Part shown: positions 18,024 to 25,582 of the stretch, piece after piece
How the letters are laid out: the number at the start of each line of letters is the position of its first letter
Numbering within the stretch: the first letter of the stretch is position 1
Assembly: GCA_964432595.1 (NCBI GenBank)
Contig: CAYSOF010000001.1
Span: 372,001 to 436,000 of the forward strand
Length of the DNA: 64,000 nt
Source of the DNA: DASYLJ01 sp964432595
Lineage (GTDB): Bacteria > Desulfobacterota > Binatia > DP-6
Direction of reading: 5' to 3'
Position numbers and translations under genes: made by a program
The notes under the pieces: model-generated
What the model saw: only the letters and a program-made list of their open reading frames with translations
Told to the model about the DNA's origin: nothing
Database searches by the model: none

Positions 18024-19787
18024 TCACTGCGGCCACGCCGTGAGCGTGCCGCCGGCGACCGGCAGCACCGTCGGCGCGACCGTGCCGCAGCCGGCCATCC
18101 CCGGCGCGATGCGCAGCGCCAGCGCGTGCGACGGGAAGACGCGCGACCGATCCCGGACGGTGGACACGTCGCCGCGGACGTCGAAGTCGTCGTCCTTGAC
18201 GGTCGTCACGCCGATCGGCTTGCCCTGCGCGTCGGTCCAGCGGATGCGCCCGCGCATCTTCGCCGGGCCGCTCGGGGCCGTCAGCTCCGCGCAGGCCGAG
18301 CCGGCTAGCGTGACGTCGAGCTCGGCCACGCCGCCCGCGATGGGGAACGCGGACCGGGCACGCTGCGCGCCGTTCTGTCCGCCGTCGCAGCTCGTCAGCT
18401 CGAGCGCGATCTTTCCGTGCGCCCGCGTCCCGAAGGGTACGGGCGTGAGGCCCGTCCGGAACGTGAACGCGCCCGTTGCATCGCAGGTGATGGTACCGTG
18501 GATCGGACGCGGCAGCGTCTCGCGGCCGCAGCCGCTCGTCTGGAAGCGCCACGTCGCCGGCGTCACCGGGAGCTGGCGTGCGTCGACCAGGGCGGCGGTG
18601 GTCTCGACCTCGTACCAGCGGCACGGCACGAGGTCGCTCGCGGGCTGGAAGGCGATCATGTGCTCGCCCGCCTCGGGGTTGTACGGGACGATGCGCGGAT
18701 AGCCGCCGGCCGGCGCGACGAGCTCGCCGGTCTCCGTGTCGCGCAGGCGGAGCGCGTCCGCGGGCAGCGCGTTCGGCAGCGAGCCCTGATTCGCCAGCGG
18801 ACGGTACGGCAGCGCGCTCGACAGCGCCGCCGCGATACGGGTGAGACCTCCCTTGTTGCCGGCGTGCGACCCGGCCGAGTAGCCGCCGGTCCAGCCGGTC
18901 GCGGGCACGTTCACCTGGCCGTCGAACGGCGCCGTCGCGGCCACCCGCGTCGGGGGGACGGCGCCGAGCAGATCGCCCCAGAGGGTCTCGTAGTACGCCG
19001 CGATCGCGTCGGCCGCGAAGTCGATGCCGCCGGGGGCCTGGATCAGGTGCGCCGACGTCCACGGCATCGCGCGCTCGAGCGGCTCGATGTGAGTCGGCGT
19101 CCAGAACGCCTCGGCGTTGCGCTCGAGGTCGAGGTACTGATCGCCGAGGTCCAGCGCCGCGATCTCGATGTCGCCCCGGCCGACCGCCGCGAACGCGTCG
19201 TCGATCTTCGTCGCATCGGGGATCGCCGGCGTCGGCCCGGTCGGACGTGCGTGGCGCGCGATGGCGACGATGTCGAGTTGCACTTCGAGGCCGCCGGGTC
19301 CGACGAACGCCGCGATGTCGCTCGGCAGATACGACTCGTCGAATCCGGGGCCGTTCGGCTCGAACAGCCAGTCGAACACCTCGTCGCCCATGCCGTGTGC
19401 CGCCGCGCCCATGAGGTGCGCGATGGCCGACGCGCACGGGCCGGCGGGGTCGGTGATCGGCTCACAGGTCGGATCGTTGCGGATGCGCGCGGCGTAGGCG
19501 TCGTGGAACCGCTGCCAGTGCGCTTCCTCGCCGTAGTCGCCGCCCGGCGTTCCGAGCGAGCGCGTCCAGTAGCCGCCGTCGGGGAACTCCGCGCCGGCGC
19601 GCACCTGATCGCGATGCGTGTCGAGCAGGGCACGCAGCGCGGGCGTCTGGACCCGGTCGATCGCTGCGAGGCCCATCCAGGCGTGCGTCACGATGCCGGC
19701 GCCGTGCGCCGTGGGCACCCCGGCGGCGAGGAGGGCGAGCATCGGCGCCAGGGTCGGGAAGAAGGGTCTCGTCGACGGTCCGGGCAT
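18024..19787 (-). CDS. secreted zinc-dependent phospholipase C-like protein with Ig-like domain
   Basis: A 587-residue exported protein. After a signal (to about residue 30, ending AHGA) comes a helical domain with the arrangement of zinc-dependent phospholipase C/S1-P1 nuclease folds: GIVTHAWMGLAAIDRV at the front and HLMGAAAHGMGDEVFDW (HxxxxxxHxxxD) near 145. These supply possible metal ligands. A bacterial Ig-like (Big_5) segment follows (APFDGQVNVPATG ... WYEVETTAALVDARQLPV), then a Cys-containing beta-rich C-terminus. The domain combination is inferred by eye. The substrate is unknown; a surface phospholipid or phosphodiester is plausible. Confidence 0.6.
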   Translation of the reverse strand: MPGPSTRPFFPTLAPMLALLAAGVPTAHGAGIVTHAWMGLAAIDRVQTPALRALLDTHRDQVRAGAEFPDGGYWTRSLGTPGGDYGEEAHWQRFHDAYAARIRNDPTCEPITDPAGPCASAIAHLMGAAAHGMGDEVFDWLFEPNGPGFDESYLPSDIAAFVGPGGLEVQLDIVAIARHARPTGPTPAIPDATKIDDAFAAVGRGDIEIAALDLGDQYLDLERNAEAFWTPTHIEPLERAMPWTSAHLIQAPGGIDFAADAIAAYYETLWGDLLGAVPPTRVAATAPFDGQVNVPATGWTGGYSAGSHAGNKGGLTRIAAALSSALPYRPLANQGSLPNALPADALRLRDTETGELVAPAGGYPRIVPYNPEAGEHMIAFQPASDLVPCRWYEVETTAALVDARQLPVTPATWRFQTSGCGRETLPRPIHGTITCDATGAFTFRTGLTPVPFGTRAHGKIALELTSCDGGQNGAQRARSAFPIAGGVAELDVTLAGSACAELTAPSGPAKMRGRIRWTDAQGKPIGVTTVKDDDFDVRGDVSTVRDRSRVFPSHALALRIAPGMAGCGTVAPTVLPVAGGTLTAWPQ

Positions 19788-19847
19788 GGCAGCAGATGAC
19801 CACGGAGACGGACCAGCGGTCCATTGAAATTTCTCCGGGGCGATCGA

Positions 19848-20246
19848 CTACCGCCGATCGCCCTCCACCCCGAGGGCCTCGTTGATCGGTCCGACGACGA
19901 GCCGCCAGATGAGCCAATAGATCAGCGGCATGAACGCCAGCAGCAGCGCCACGGCGGGAAACCATGTCGCCATCACCAGGAAATAGAGATTGATCGCGGA
20001 TGCCGCGATCAGCCCGAGTCCGGCCCCCCAGACGCCGATGCTCAGCGGCGGGTGTCGGCGCGCCCACACCAGGTTCCAGACGCCCCACGCGATCGGCAGC
20101 AGCACGACGGGCGTCAGGGGGATCGCTCGAGCCGGAACGAACATGTCCTGGGCGACCACGCGGAAGGCGTACGGCGCGATCAACACGGTACCCGCGATCC
20201 CGGCGCCGACGAGATACGCGAGCAGCTCGCGGCGGCGCAGCCTCAC
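19848..20246 (-). CDS. four-helix membrane protein of the ECF sigma operon
   Basis: A 132-residue hydrophobic protein with four predicted membrane helices (LLAYLVGAGIAGTVLIAPY, LTPVVLLPIAWGVWNLVW, GVWGAGLGLIAASAINLYFL, AVALLLAFMPLIYWLIW). The GTG at 20246 overlaps the upstream stop as GTGA (20243-20246), so it is translationally coupled; longer readings upstream are not membrane-like. It is last in an operon with an ECF sigma factor and a 71-residue one-helix protein, and may take part in sensing or sigma-factor control. No family was recognised. Confidence 0.65.
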   Translation of the reverse strand: MRLRRRELLAYLVGAGIAGTVLIAPYAFRVVAQDMFVPARAIPLTPVVLLPIAWGVWNLVWARRHPPLSIGVWGAGLGLIAASAINLYFLVMATWFPAVALLLAFMPLIYWLIWRLVVGPINEALGVEGDRR

Positions 20247-20458
20247 AGGATGCCCGACGCGATCAGGAAGCGCAGCGGATCGGACACCGACGCGACGATG
20301 CCGCACGCGACGGCGACGGCCGCCGCCTCGCGCCACCCGAGGGCGGGCAGCGACACGCGCACCCGGTCGTCCTCCTCGTGGAGTCGGGCGTTCAGGCGCG
20401 GCCACAGGTCGTGCGCGGCGGTCGGCGTTCCCCGACGGATCAAACGCAGCGTGGACAT
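20243..20458 (-). CDS. 71-aa single-helix membrane protein, candidate anti-sigma factor
   Basis: A short protein with a charged cytoplasmic N-terminal part (RNAHDLW-like LRLIRRGTPTAAHDLWPRL, then HEEDDRVRV) and one hydrophobic segment (AAAVAVACGIVASV). It begins 7 bp after the ECF sigma stop. Position and topology (soluble front, one membrane anchor) match a minimal anti-sigma factor, but no zinc-binding HxxxCxxC motif is present. The assignment rests on context. Confidence 0.5.
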   Translation of the reverse strand: MSTLRLIRRGTPTAAHDLWPRLNARLHEEDDRVRVSLPALGWREAAAVAVACGIVASVSDPLRFLIASGIL

Positions 20459-20465
20459 GGGTCCG

Positions 20466-21023
20466 TCATTCCTCCTTCAGGTCGGCGAGCTCGGCGCGCA
20501 GTCGGCGCAGGCCGTGGAAGAGCCGCGACTTCACGGTGCCGACGGGGACGCGCGTGACGCGGGCGATCTCCTCGATCGGCAAGTCGGCGAGCAGCCGCAA
20601 CGAGCAGGCCTCGCGTTGCGCCGCCGGCAGGGCGGCGAAGGCCGTCGCCACGCGCGTGCGGATCTCGTCGGTTTGCAGGGGGGTCGGCGCGGGCGGCGTC
20701 GCCGGCCGTTCGGCGGCGGCTGTCAGTGGCAGCCATCCCCACAGCCGCTGCGCTCGCAGCCGGTTGCGCGCGAGGTTGCGGGCGATCGTGAAGAGCCACG
20801 GCCGCAGCGGCGTCCCCGTCCGCCAGCGGTCGCGATGGCGTCGCAGGCGCAGGAAGGTCTCGACCACCAGATCGTCCGCCGTCGCGGGATCGTCCAGCAT
20901 GCGGGTCAGATGCCGTCGCAGCGGGTCCTGCCAGCGGCGGAAGAGGGCCTCGAACGCCGAGTCGTCCCCCTGCTGCCAGGCGAGGAGGAGCGCTTCGTCG
21001 GTCGGTTCCGGTGCGGGCGGCAT
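20466..21023 (-). CDS. ECF-type RNA polymerase sigma factor
   Basis: An extracytoplasmic-function sigma-70 of 185 residues. Region 2 is seen in DDSAFEALFRRWQDPLRRHL, DDPATADDLVVETFLRLRRH and RPWLFTIARNLARNRLRAQ. Region 4 is seen in LPAAQREACSLRLLADLPIE followed by EIARVTRVPVGTVKSRL, with its helix-turn-helix. The ATG at 21023 lies just after a promoter-like pair (TTGAAC at 21065-21060 and GTACAG at 21041-21036). A matching pair points the other way to the membrane peptide and kinase-P450 genes, so these may be its regulon. Two small membrane proteins follow it in an operon. Confidence 0.92.
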   Translation of the reverse strand: MPPAPEPTDEALLLAWQQGDDSAFEALFRRWQDPLRRHLTRMLDDPATADDLVVETFLRLRRHRDRWRTGTPLRPWLFTIARNLARNRLRAQRLWGWLPLTAAAERPATPPAPTPLQTDEIRTRVATAFAALPAAQREACSLRLLADLPIEEIARVTRVPVGTVKSRLFHGLRRLRAELADLKEE

Positions 21024-21035
21024 CCGTCACACCCC

Positions 21036-21065
21036 CTGTACCCCCGACCCGCCCATGAAGTTCAA
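21036..21065 (-). promoter_or_regulatory. ECF-like promoter for the sigma operon
   Basis: On the minus strand TTGAACT (from 21065) is followed after 17 nt by GTACAG (21041-21036), 12 bp before the sigma start codon. The spacing matches the opposite promoter exactly, and the two -35 hexamers form a perfect inverted repeat. The implied 5' leader is only a few nt. It is probably autoregulated, by inference. Confidence 0.45.
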
Positions 21066-21077
21066 CGGCGCGACGGA

Positions 21078-21107
21078 TTGAACCTCGGGGCGTGCTCGCG
21101 GGTACCA
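21078..21107 (+). promoter_or_regulatory. ECF-like promoter for the membrane peptide/kinase-P450 operon
   Basis: TTGAACC (21078-21084), 17 nt, then GTACCA (21102-21107). The presumed start of transcription falls directly before the ribosome site AAGGAGG at 21114-21120. It mirrors the minus-strand pair upstream of the sigma gene, suggesting that the same ECF factor reads both. Confidence 0.45.
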
Positions 21108-21127
21108 CGGGCGAAGGAGGACACGTC

Positions 21128-21313
21128 ATGATCCCGCTTCTCCAGCCCACGGTGCTCTTCGCCCCCCTGGCCGGGGCGCTCCTCTGGCTCGGCGCCGTCG
21201 CGGTCGCCGGAACGGTCGCCGTCGTCGGTCTGGTCGCGTGGACTGCGCGCCCGCGGCGAGCCGCCCGCGGCGTCGTCGTGCCCCTCTCCCCGCGCCTCCC
21301 CAAGGCGGCCTGA
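21128..21313 (+). CDS. 61-aa membrane peptide
   Basis: A small protein with one or two hydrophobic stretches (LFAPLAGALLWLGAVAVAGT and VAVVGLVAW) and a basic Pro-rich tail (RPRRAARG ... SPRLPKAA). ATG after AAGGAGGACACGTC, a strong ribosome site. It ends 2 bp before the kinase-P450 fusion, so the two are surely cotranscribed. No family is recognised. It may anchor or regulate the fusion protein at the membrane, by inference. Confidence 0.65.
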   Translation: MIPLLQPTVLFAPLAGALLWLGAVAVAGTVAVVGLVAWTARPRRAARGVVVPLSPRLPKAA

Positions 21314-21315
21314 CG

Positions 21316-23895
21316 ATGCGCCGGTTCGCGGCCTACCGCGTGCTGCGCATCGCGCTCGTCGCGGGCCCGGCCATCGTCGCCTACCGACTGCTCCTGCTGC
21401 GCGAGCGCGCCGGCCGGCCGGCGTCGCCCGCGGAGTGGGAGCGGGTGCACGACCGCACCGCGCGGCGCCTGCACGACCTCGGCGTCCACCTGGCGGGGTT
21501 CTTCGTGAAGCTCTGTCAGATCGTCGGCGCGCGCGCCGACGTCTTCGCGGCGCCGTTCATCCGCCGGCTGAGCCGCTTCCACGACGCGGTGCCGCCGCAG
21601 CCGTTCGCGCAGGTGCGGCAGTGGATCGAACGCGAGCTCGGCCGCCCGCTCGACGAGGTGTTCCGGTCCGTCGACGAGACGCCGCTCGCGGCGGCGTCGC
21701 TGGCGCAGGTGCATCGGGCCGTCCTGCGCGACGGCAGCCCCGTCGTGGTGAAGGTGCAGTACCCCGAGGTGGCGCGCCTCGCGCGCGTCGATCTCTGGAG
21801 CCTGCGCATCGCGGCGCGCTTCGCGGGCGGGATGCTGCGCGGCTTCGACGTGCGCAGCATCATGGACGAGATCGCCGAGTTCGTCGCCCTCGAGCTCGAC
21901 TTCGAGCGCGAGGCGCAGTCGACCGAGCGCGTGCGCGCGGCGTTTCGCGGCGATCCGATCGTCCGCATTCCGAACCTCTACGCCGAGTACACCACCGGCC
22001 GGCTGCTCGTGCTCGAGTACCTCGACGGTCTCAAGGTCGTCGACACCGAGGCGCTGGTCGCCGCCGGCCACGACCTGCGCGTCGTGACGGAGCGCATCGG
22101 CCGGATCTACGCGCGCATGATCTTCGATCACGGGTTCTTCCAGGGCGACCCGCATCCGGGAAACCTGCTCGTCCTGCCGGGCACGGTGATCGGGCTGCTC
22201 GACTTCGGCCTCGCGAAGGAGCTGCCGCCCGGCTTCGGCGCGGCGGTCGCCGAGCTGCTGACGCGCGGCCTCGCGGGCGACGTGCCCGGCGCCGTCGCCG
22301 CCGCCCGTCGTGCGGGCTTCGACGTCCGCGACGACCAGGCGACGGCGCTGCCCGCGCTCGTGCTGGCGCTGCTCGGCGATCGCGACGAGATGCTGAATGC
22401 CGACGCGCTCATCGCCGAGACGCCGATCGCGAAGGTGCCGAGCCACTTCGGCCTCATCGCGCGCGTGATGCTGCTGCTGAACGGGCTGTCGCATCGTCTC
22501 GCGCCGGGCCAGCTCCTCGTGCAGCAGGCGCTGATCGAGGAGCTCGCGGTCGGCGCGACCGGCGACGACGTCGACACGAGCCTGCCGCCCGGTCCCGACG
22601 CGCCGCCGCTCCTGCAGGCGCTCCGCTGGGTGCAGTGGCCGCTGCCGCTGATGGACGAGTGCGCCGCGCGCTACGGCGACGTCTTCACGTTACGGCTGCC
22701 GCAGGCGCCGCCCATCGTGATGTTCAGCCACCCCGACGCCATCAAGACGATCTTCACCGGCGACGAGGAAGACCTGCGCGCCGGCGAGGCCAACATCCGC
22801 CTCGAGCCCATCCTCGGCCGGCAGTCGCTGCTGCTGCTCGACGGCACGGAGCACCTGCGCGAGCGCCGCCTCCTGCAGCCGCCGTTCCACGGCGACCGCA
22901 TGCTCGCCTACGGCCCGGTCATGCGCGACGTCGCGGCCGACGCGATCGCGCGGTGGCCGCTCGGCCGGCCGTTCGCGCTGCAGCCCGAGATGCAGGGCAT
23001 CACGCTCGACGTGATCCTGCGCACGGTCTTCGGGCTCGACGAGGGCCCGGCGAAGCGCGACCTGCGCGCGGCGCTCTTCGAGCTGCTCGCCGTCGGCTCG
23101 AACGGCCAGACGCTGCTGGCCGCGCAGCAGGCGAACGCCAGCGCCGCGGTGACGCGGTTCTTCGCCGCCCGCGAGCGCGTCGACGCGCTCCTCTACGCCG
23201 AGATCGCCGCGCGCCGGCGGGCGGACGTGCGCGACCGCGCCGACATCCTGTCGCTCCTCGTGCAGGCCACGTACGACGACGGCACGCCGCTCGAGGACCA
23301 CGCGTTGCGCGACGAGCTGATGACCATGCTGCTCGCGGGGCACGAGACGACGGCGACGGCGCTGTCGTGGGCGATGTCGCACATCGTCGCGGATCGCGCG
23401 GTGCGCGACCGGCTGGCGGCGGAGCTGGCCGGCGTCGGGCCCGCGCCGTTCGATCCGGCCCGCGTGCTGAAGCTCGAGTACCTCGACGCGGTGTGCAAGG
23501 AGACGCTGCGGCTCACGCCGATCGTCCCGCTCGTCGGCCGCCGGCTCACCCGGCCGATGACGATCGGCGGCGTCGACCTCCCGGCCGGCGTCGTCGCCGC
23601 GCCGTGCATCTACCTGGCGCATCGTCGCGCCGAGCGCTGGCCAGAGCCCGCGCGCTTCCGGCCGGAGCGGTTCCTCGAGTCGAAGCCGACGCCCTACGAG
23701 TTCCTGCCGTTCGGCGGCGGCGTGCGCCGCTGTCTCGGCATGGCGTTCGCGCTGGTGGAGATGAAGCTCGTGCTCGCGGAGATCCTGAGCCGCGTGGAGC
23801 TGCGCGCCGCCCCGGGCTATCAGGTGCGCGTGGTGCGGCGCAGCGTCACGCTCGCGCCCGCGGAAGGGATGCCGGTCGTGGCGCTGGCGGGCTAG
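21316..23895 (+). CDS. UbiB/ABC1-family atypical kinase fused to a cytochrome P450
   Basis: One uninterrupted 859-residue frame joins two complete domains. Residues 1-410 are an ABC1/ADCK/UbiB kinase-like ATPase: K65LCQ68 (KxGQ motif, Gly replaced by Cys), the Ala-rich nucleotide loop LAAASLAQVH (124-133), Lys146, DFEREA, HGFFQGDPHPGN with Asp278 and Asn283, and DFG at 296-298. Residues 423-859 are a P450 beginning at the classic LPPGP hinge: I-helix AGHETT (674-679), ExxR at 729-732, and haem loop FGGGVRRCLG with Cys806. UbiB-type ATPases act on membrane quinones and isoprenoid lipids. P450s hydroxylate such substrates with electrons from ferredoxin or a reductase, and no redox partner lies nearby. 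ATG at 21316, 2 bp after the membrane-peptide stop. Confidence 0.93.
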   Translation: MRRFAAYRVLRIALVAGPAIVAYRLLLLRERAGRPASPAEWERVHDRTARRLHDLGVHLAGFFVKLCQIVGARADVFAAPFIRRLSRFHDAVPPQPFAQVRQWIERELGRPLDEVFRSVDETPLAAASLAQVHRAVLRDGSPVVVKVQYPEVARLARVDLWSLRIAARFAGGMLRGFDVRSIMDEIAEFVALELDFEREAQSTERVRAAFRGDPIVRIPNLYAEYTTGRLLVLEYLDGLKVVDTEALVAAGHDLRVVTERIGRIYARMIFDHGFFQGDPHPGNLLVLPGTVIGLLDFGLAKELPPGFGAAVAELLTRGLAGDVPGAVAAARRAGFDVRDDQATALPALVLALLGDRDEMLNADALIAETPIAKVPSHFGLIARVMLLLNGLSHRLAPGQLLVQQALIEELAVGATGDDVDTSLPPGPDAPPLLQALRWVQWPLPLMDECAARYGDVFTLRLPQAPPIVMFSHPDAIKTIFTGDEEDLRAGEANIRLEPILGRQSLLLLDGTEHLRERRLLQPPFHGDRMLAYGPVMRDVAADAIARWPLGRPFALQPEMQGITLDVILRTVFGLDEGPAKRDLRAALFELLAVGSNGQTLLAAQQANASAAVTRFFAARERVDALLYAEIAARRRADVRDRADILSLLVQATYDDGTPLEDHALRDELMTMLLAGHETTATALSWAMSHIVADRAVRDRLAAELAGVGPAPFDPARVLKLEYLDAVCKETLRLTPIVPLVGRRLTRPMTIGGVDLPAGVVAAPCIYLAHRRAERWPEPARFRPERFLESKPTPYEFLPFGGGVRRCLGMAFALVEMKLVLAEILSRVELRAAPGYQVRVVRRSVTLAPAEGMPVVALAG

Positions 23896-23950
23896 CGGGG
23901 TCCGTCGTTCGTCATTGACGTCGAAAGACGACGCTTGCTAGCTCCAACGC

Positions 23951-25528
23951 ATGCTGGCGTTGCGGCTCGTCTTTCACCTGCTCGCGCACCTGGTCGCGTT
24001 GGCGGTCCCTGCGCTTGCGCTCGCGGCGCTCGCACCGCGCGCGCAGTGCGAGGCGGCGAAGCTGACGGCGGTCGGCAAGAGCGCCGCCGTCCTGTTCAAG
24101 TGTCACGCTCGTGCCGTCGCGCAGGGCGTGCCCGTCGATCCCTCGTGCGTCGCGAAGGCGACGGCGCAGCTCGCGAGCGGGTTCCTGCGTGCGGAGTCCC
24201 GCGGGTCCTGTCCGTTCACGGGCGAGGTGGCGTCGGTCGACGTGACCCTTCGCGCCGCCGCGGCGGCGTTGGCCGCCCAGCAGACGGCCGGGAGCGGCGG
24301 CTCGACGTGCGGATCGCGCAAGGTGGGCGCGGTGGGCAACCTGCTCGGCAAGCGCCTCAAGGCGGAAGGCGCCCACGCGAAGCAACCGGAGCGCGGCAAG
24401 ATCGCACACGCCGTCGCGGGGCTCGGCCCGCGCCTCGCGCTCGACGTCGCCAAGGCGGAGCGCGGAGGCGACTGCGTGACCCCTGGTGACGGCGACGTCG
24501 TCGCACGCGCCGCTGACGACGTGGCCGGCGACCTGGTCGACCTCGTCCGCGGCGATCTCGCGCAGCTCGCCGCCGTACACGGGAAGCGCGTCGGCGCCGC
24601 GGTACAGGCCGTCGTCCTCACCGCGATGGAGCCGGCATATCGGGAGGTGCTCGCGCGCCACTTCAGCCAGGTGACGCCGGAGTACGAGCTGATGTGGGGC
24701 AACATCGAGCCGGTGCAGGGAACGCTGAACCCGACGCCGGTCGAAACGATCCTCGACTTCGCCGAGACCCATGGCCTGCCGGTCGTCGGCTCGCCGCTCG
24801 TCTGGCACCTCATCCTCCCGCCGTGGGTGAACCCCGCGATGACGCCGGCCGCGCTGCAGACCGCCGTCGATGCGCGGATCGACACGCTGCTCGGAACCTA
24901 TGCCGGCCGGATCGGCACCTGGGTGGTCGTCAACGAGGCGGTGAACGACTTCGGCGGGGGCCTGCGGCCGACCATCTTCCTGAACAAGCTGGGGCCCGAC
25001 TACATCGCCAACGCGTTCCGGCGCGCTCGTGCTGCCGATCCCGGCGCGTTGCTCTTCTACAACGACTACCTCGCCGAAGGCGTGAACGGGAAATCGGACG
25101 CCATCTACGACATGATCGTCGACCTGCTCGCCCAGGGCGTGCCGATCGACGGCGTCGGCTTCCAGACACACCTGGGCGGGCTCTACGCGCCGTTCGGCAA
25201 CGTCTTTCCGAGCTCGATGCGCGCCAATCTCCAGCGCTTCGCCGATCTCGGGCTGCGCGTCGCGATCACCGAGATGGACGTGCAGGCGATCGCCCTCGGC
25301 GAAACGCCGTCCGAGCGGCGCGTCGCCCAGCGCGACGTCTACCGCCGCGCCATCGGTGCCTGCGTGGACGTCGCCGGCTGCGAATCGATGACGTTCTGGG
25401 GAATCGCCGATCGTCACACCTGGATCCGCGACTACCTCGGTATCTCCGACGACCCGCTGCCGTGGGACGAGGCGTACCTGCCGAAGGCCGCGTTCTTCGG
25501 CGTGCGCGACGCGCTGCTCGGCGACTGA
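23951..25528 (+). CDS. secreted GH10 endo-xylanase-like enzyme with duplicated Cys-rich front
   Basis: Hydrolyses internal beta-1,4 bonds of xylan, outside the cell. After a signal (LVFHLLAHLVALAVPALALA), residues 30-215 hold two degenerate copies of a helical Cys module: QCEAAKLTAVGK ... SCPFTGE, then CGSRKVGAVGN ... GGDCVTPGD. The GH10 barrel follows (about 220-525): VTPEYELMWGNIEP, acid/base Glu329 in VVVNEAVND, and nucleophile Glu441 in AITEMDV, with WHLILPPWV between. The 525 residues fit. No carbohydrate-binding module is recognised; the Cys module may take that role. ATG at 23951. It is alone on its transcript, ending in a strong hairpin. Confidence 0.88.
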   Translation: MLALRLVFHLLAHLVALAVPALALAALAPRAQCEAAKLTAVGKSAAVLFKCHARAVAQGVPVDPSCVAKATAQLASGFLRAESRGSCPFTGEVASVDVTLRAAAAALAAQQTAGSGGSTCGSRKVGAVGNLLGKRLKAEGAHAKQPERGKIAHAVAGLGPRLALDVAKAERGGDCVTPGDGDVVARAADDVAGDLVDLVRGDLAQLAAVHGKRVGAAVQAVVLTAMEPAYREVLARHFSQVTPEYELMWGNIEPVQGTLNPTPVETILDFAETHGLPVVGSPLVWHLILPPWVNPAMTPAALQTAVDARIDTLLGTYAGRIGTWVVVNEAVNDFGGGLRPTIFLNKLGPDYIANAFRRARAADPGALLFYNDYLAEGVNGKSDAIYDMIVDLLAQGVPIDGVGFQTHLGGLYAPFGNVFPSSMRANLQRFADLGLRVAITEMDVQAIALGETPSERRVAQRDVYRRAIGACVDVAGCESMTFWGIADRHTWIRDYLGISDDPLPWDEAYLPKAAFFGVRDALLGD

Positions 25529-25549
25529 CGCGACGTCCGACACCCGGGA

Positions 25550-25578
25550 GGGGCGGCGGCGCCGGGCGCCGCCGCCCC
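25550..25578. terminator. very stable GC hairpin between convergent genes
   Basis: GGGGCGGCGGCGCC (25550-25563) is exactly complementary to 25565-25578; the real loop is probably 3-5 nt. It lies between the xylanase stop (25528) and the propeller gene stop (25583). A bidirectional terminator without an evident U-run. Confidence 0.6.
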
Positions 25579-25582
25579 CGGC

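Noticed and set aside
23915..23944. TTGACG box before the xylanase gene as a promoter
   Set aside because: No acceptable -10 at 16-18 nt (best is TAGCTC).
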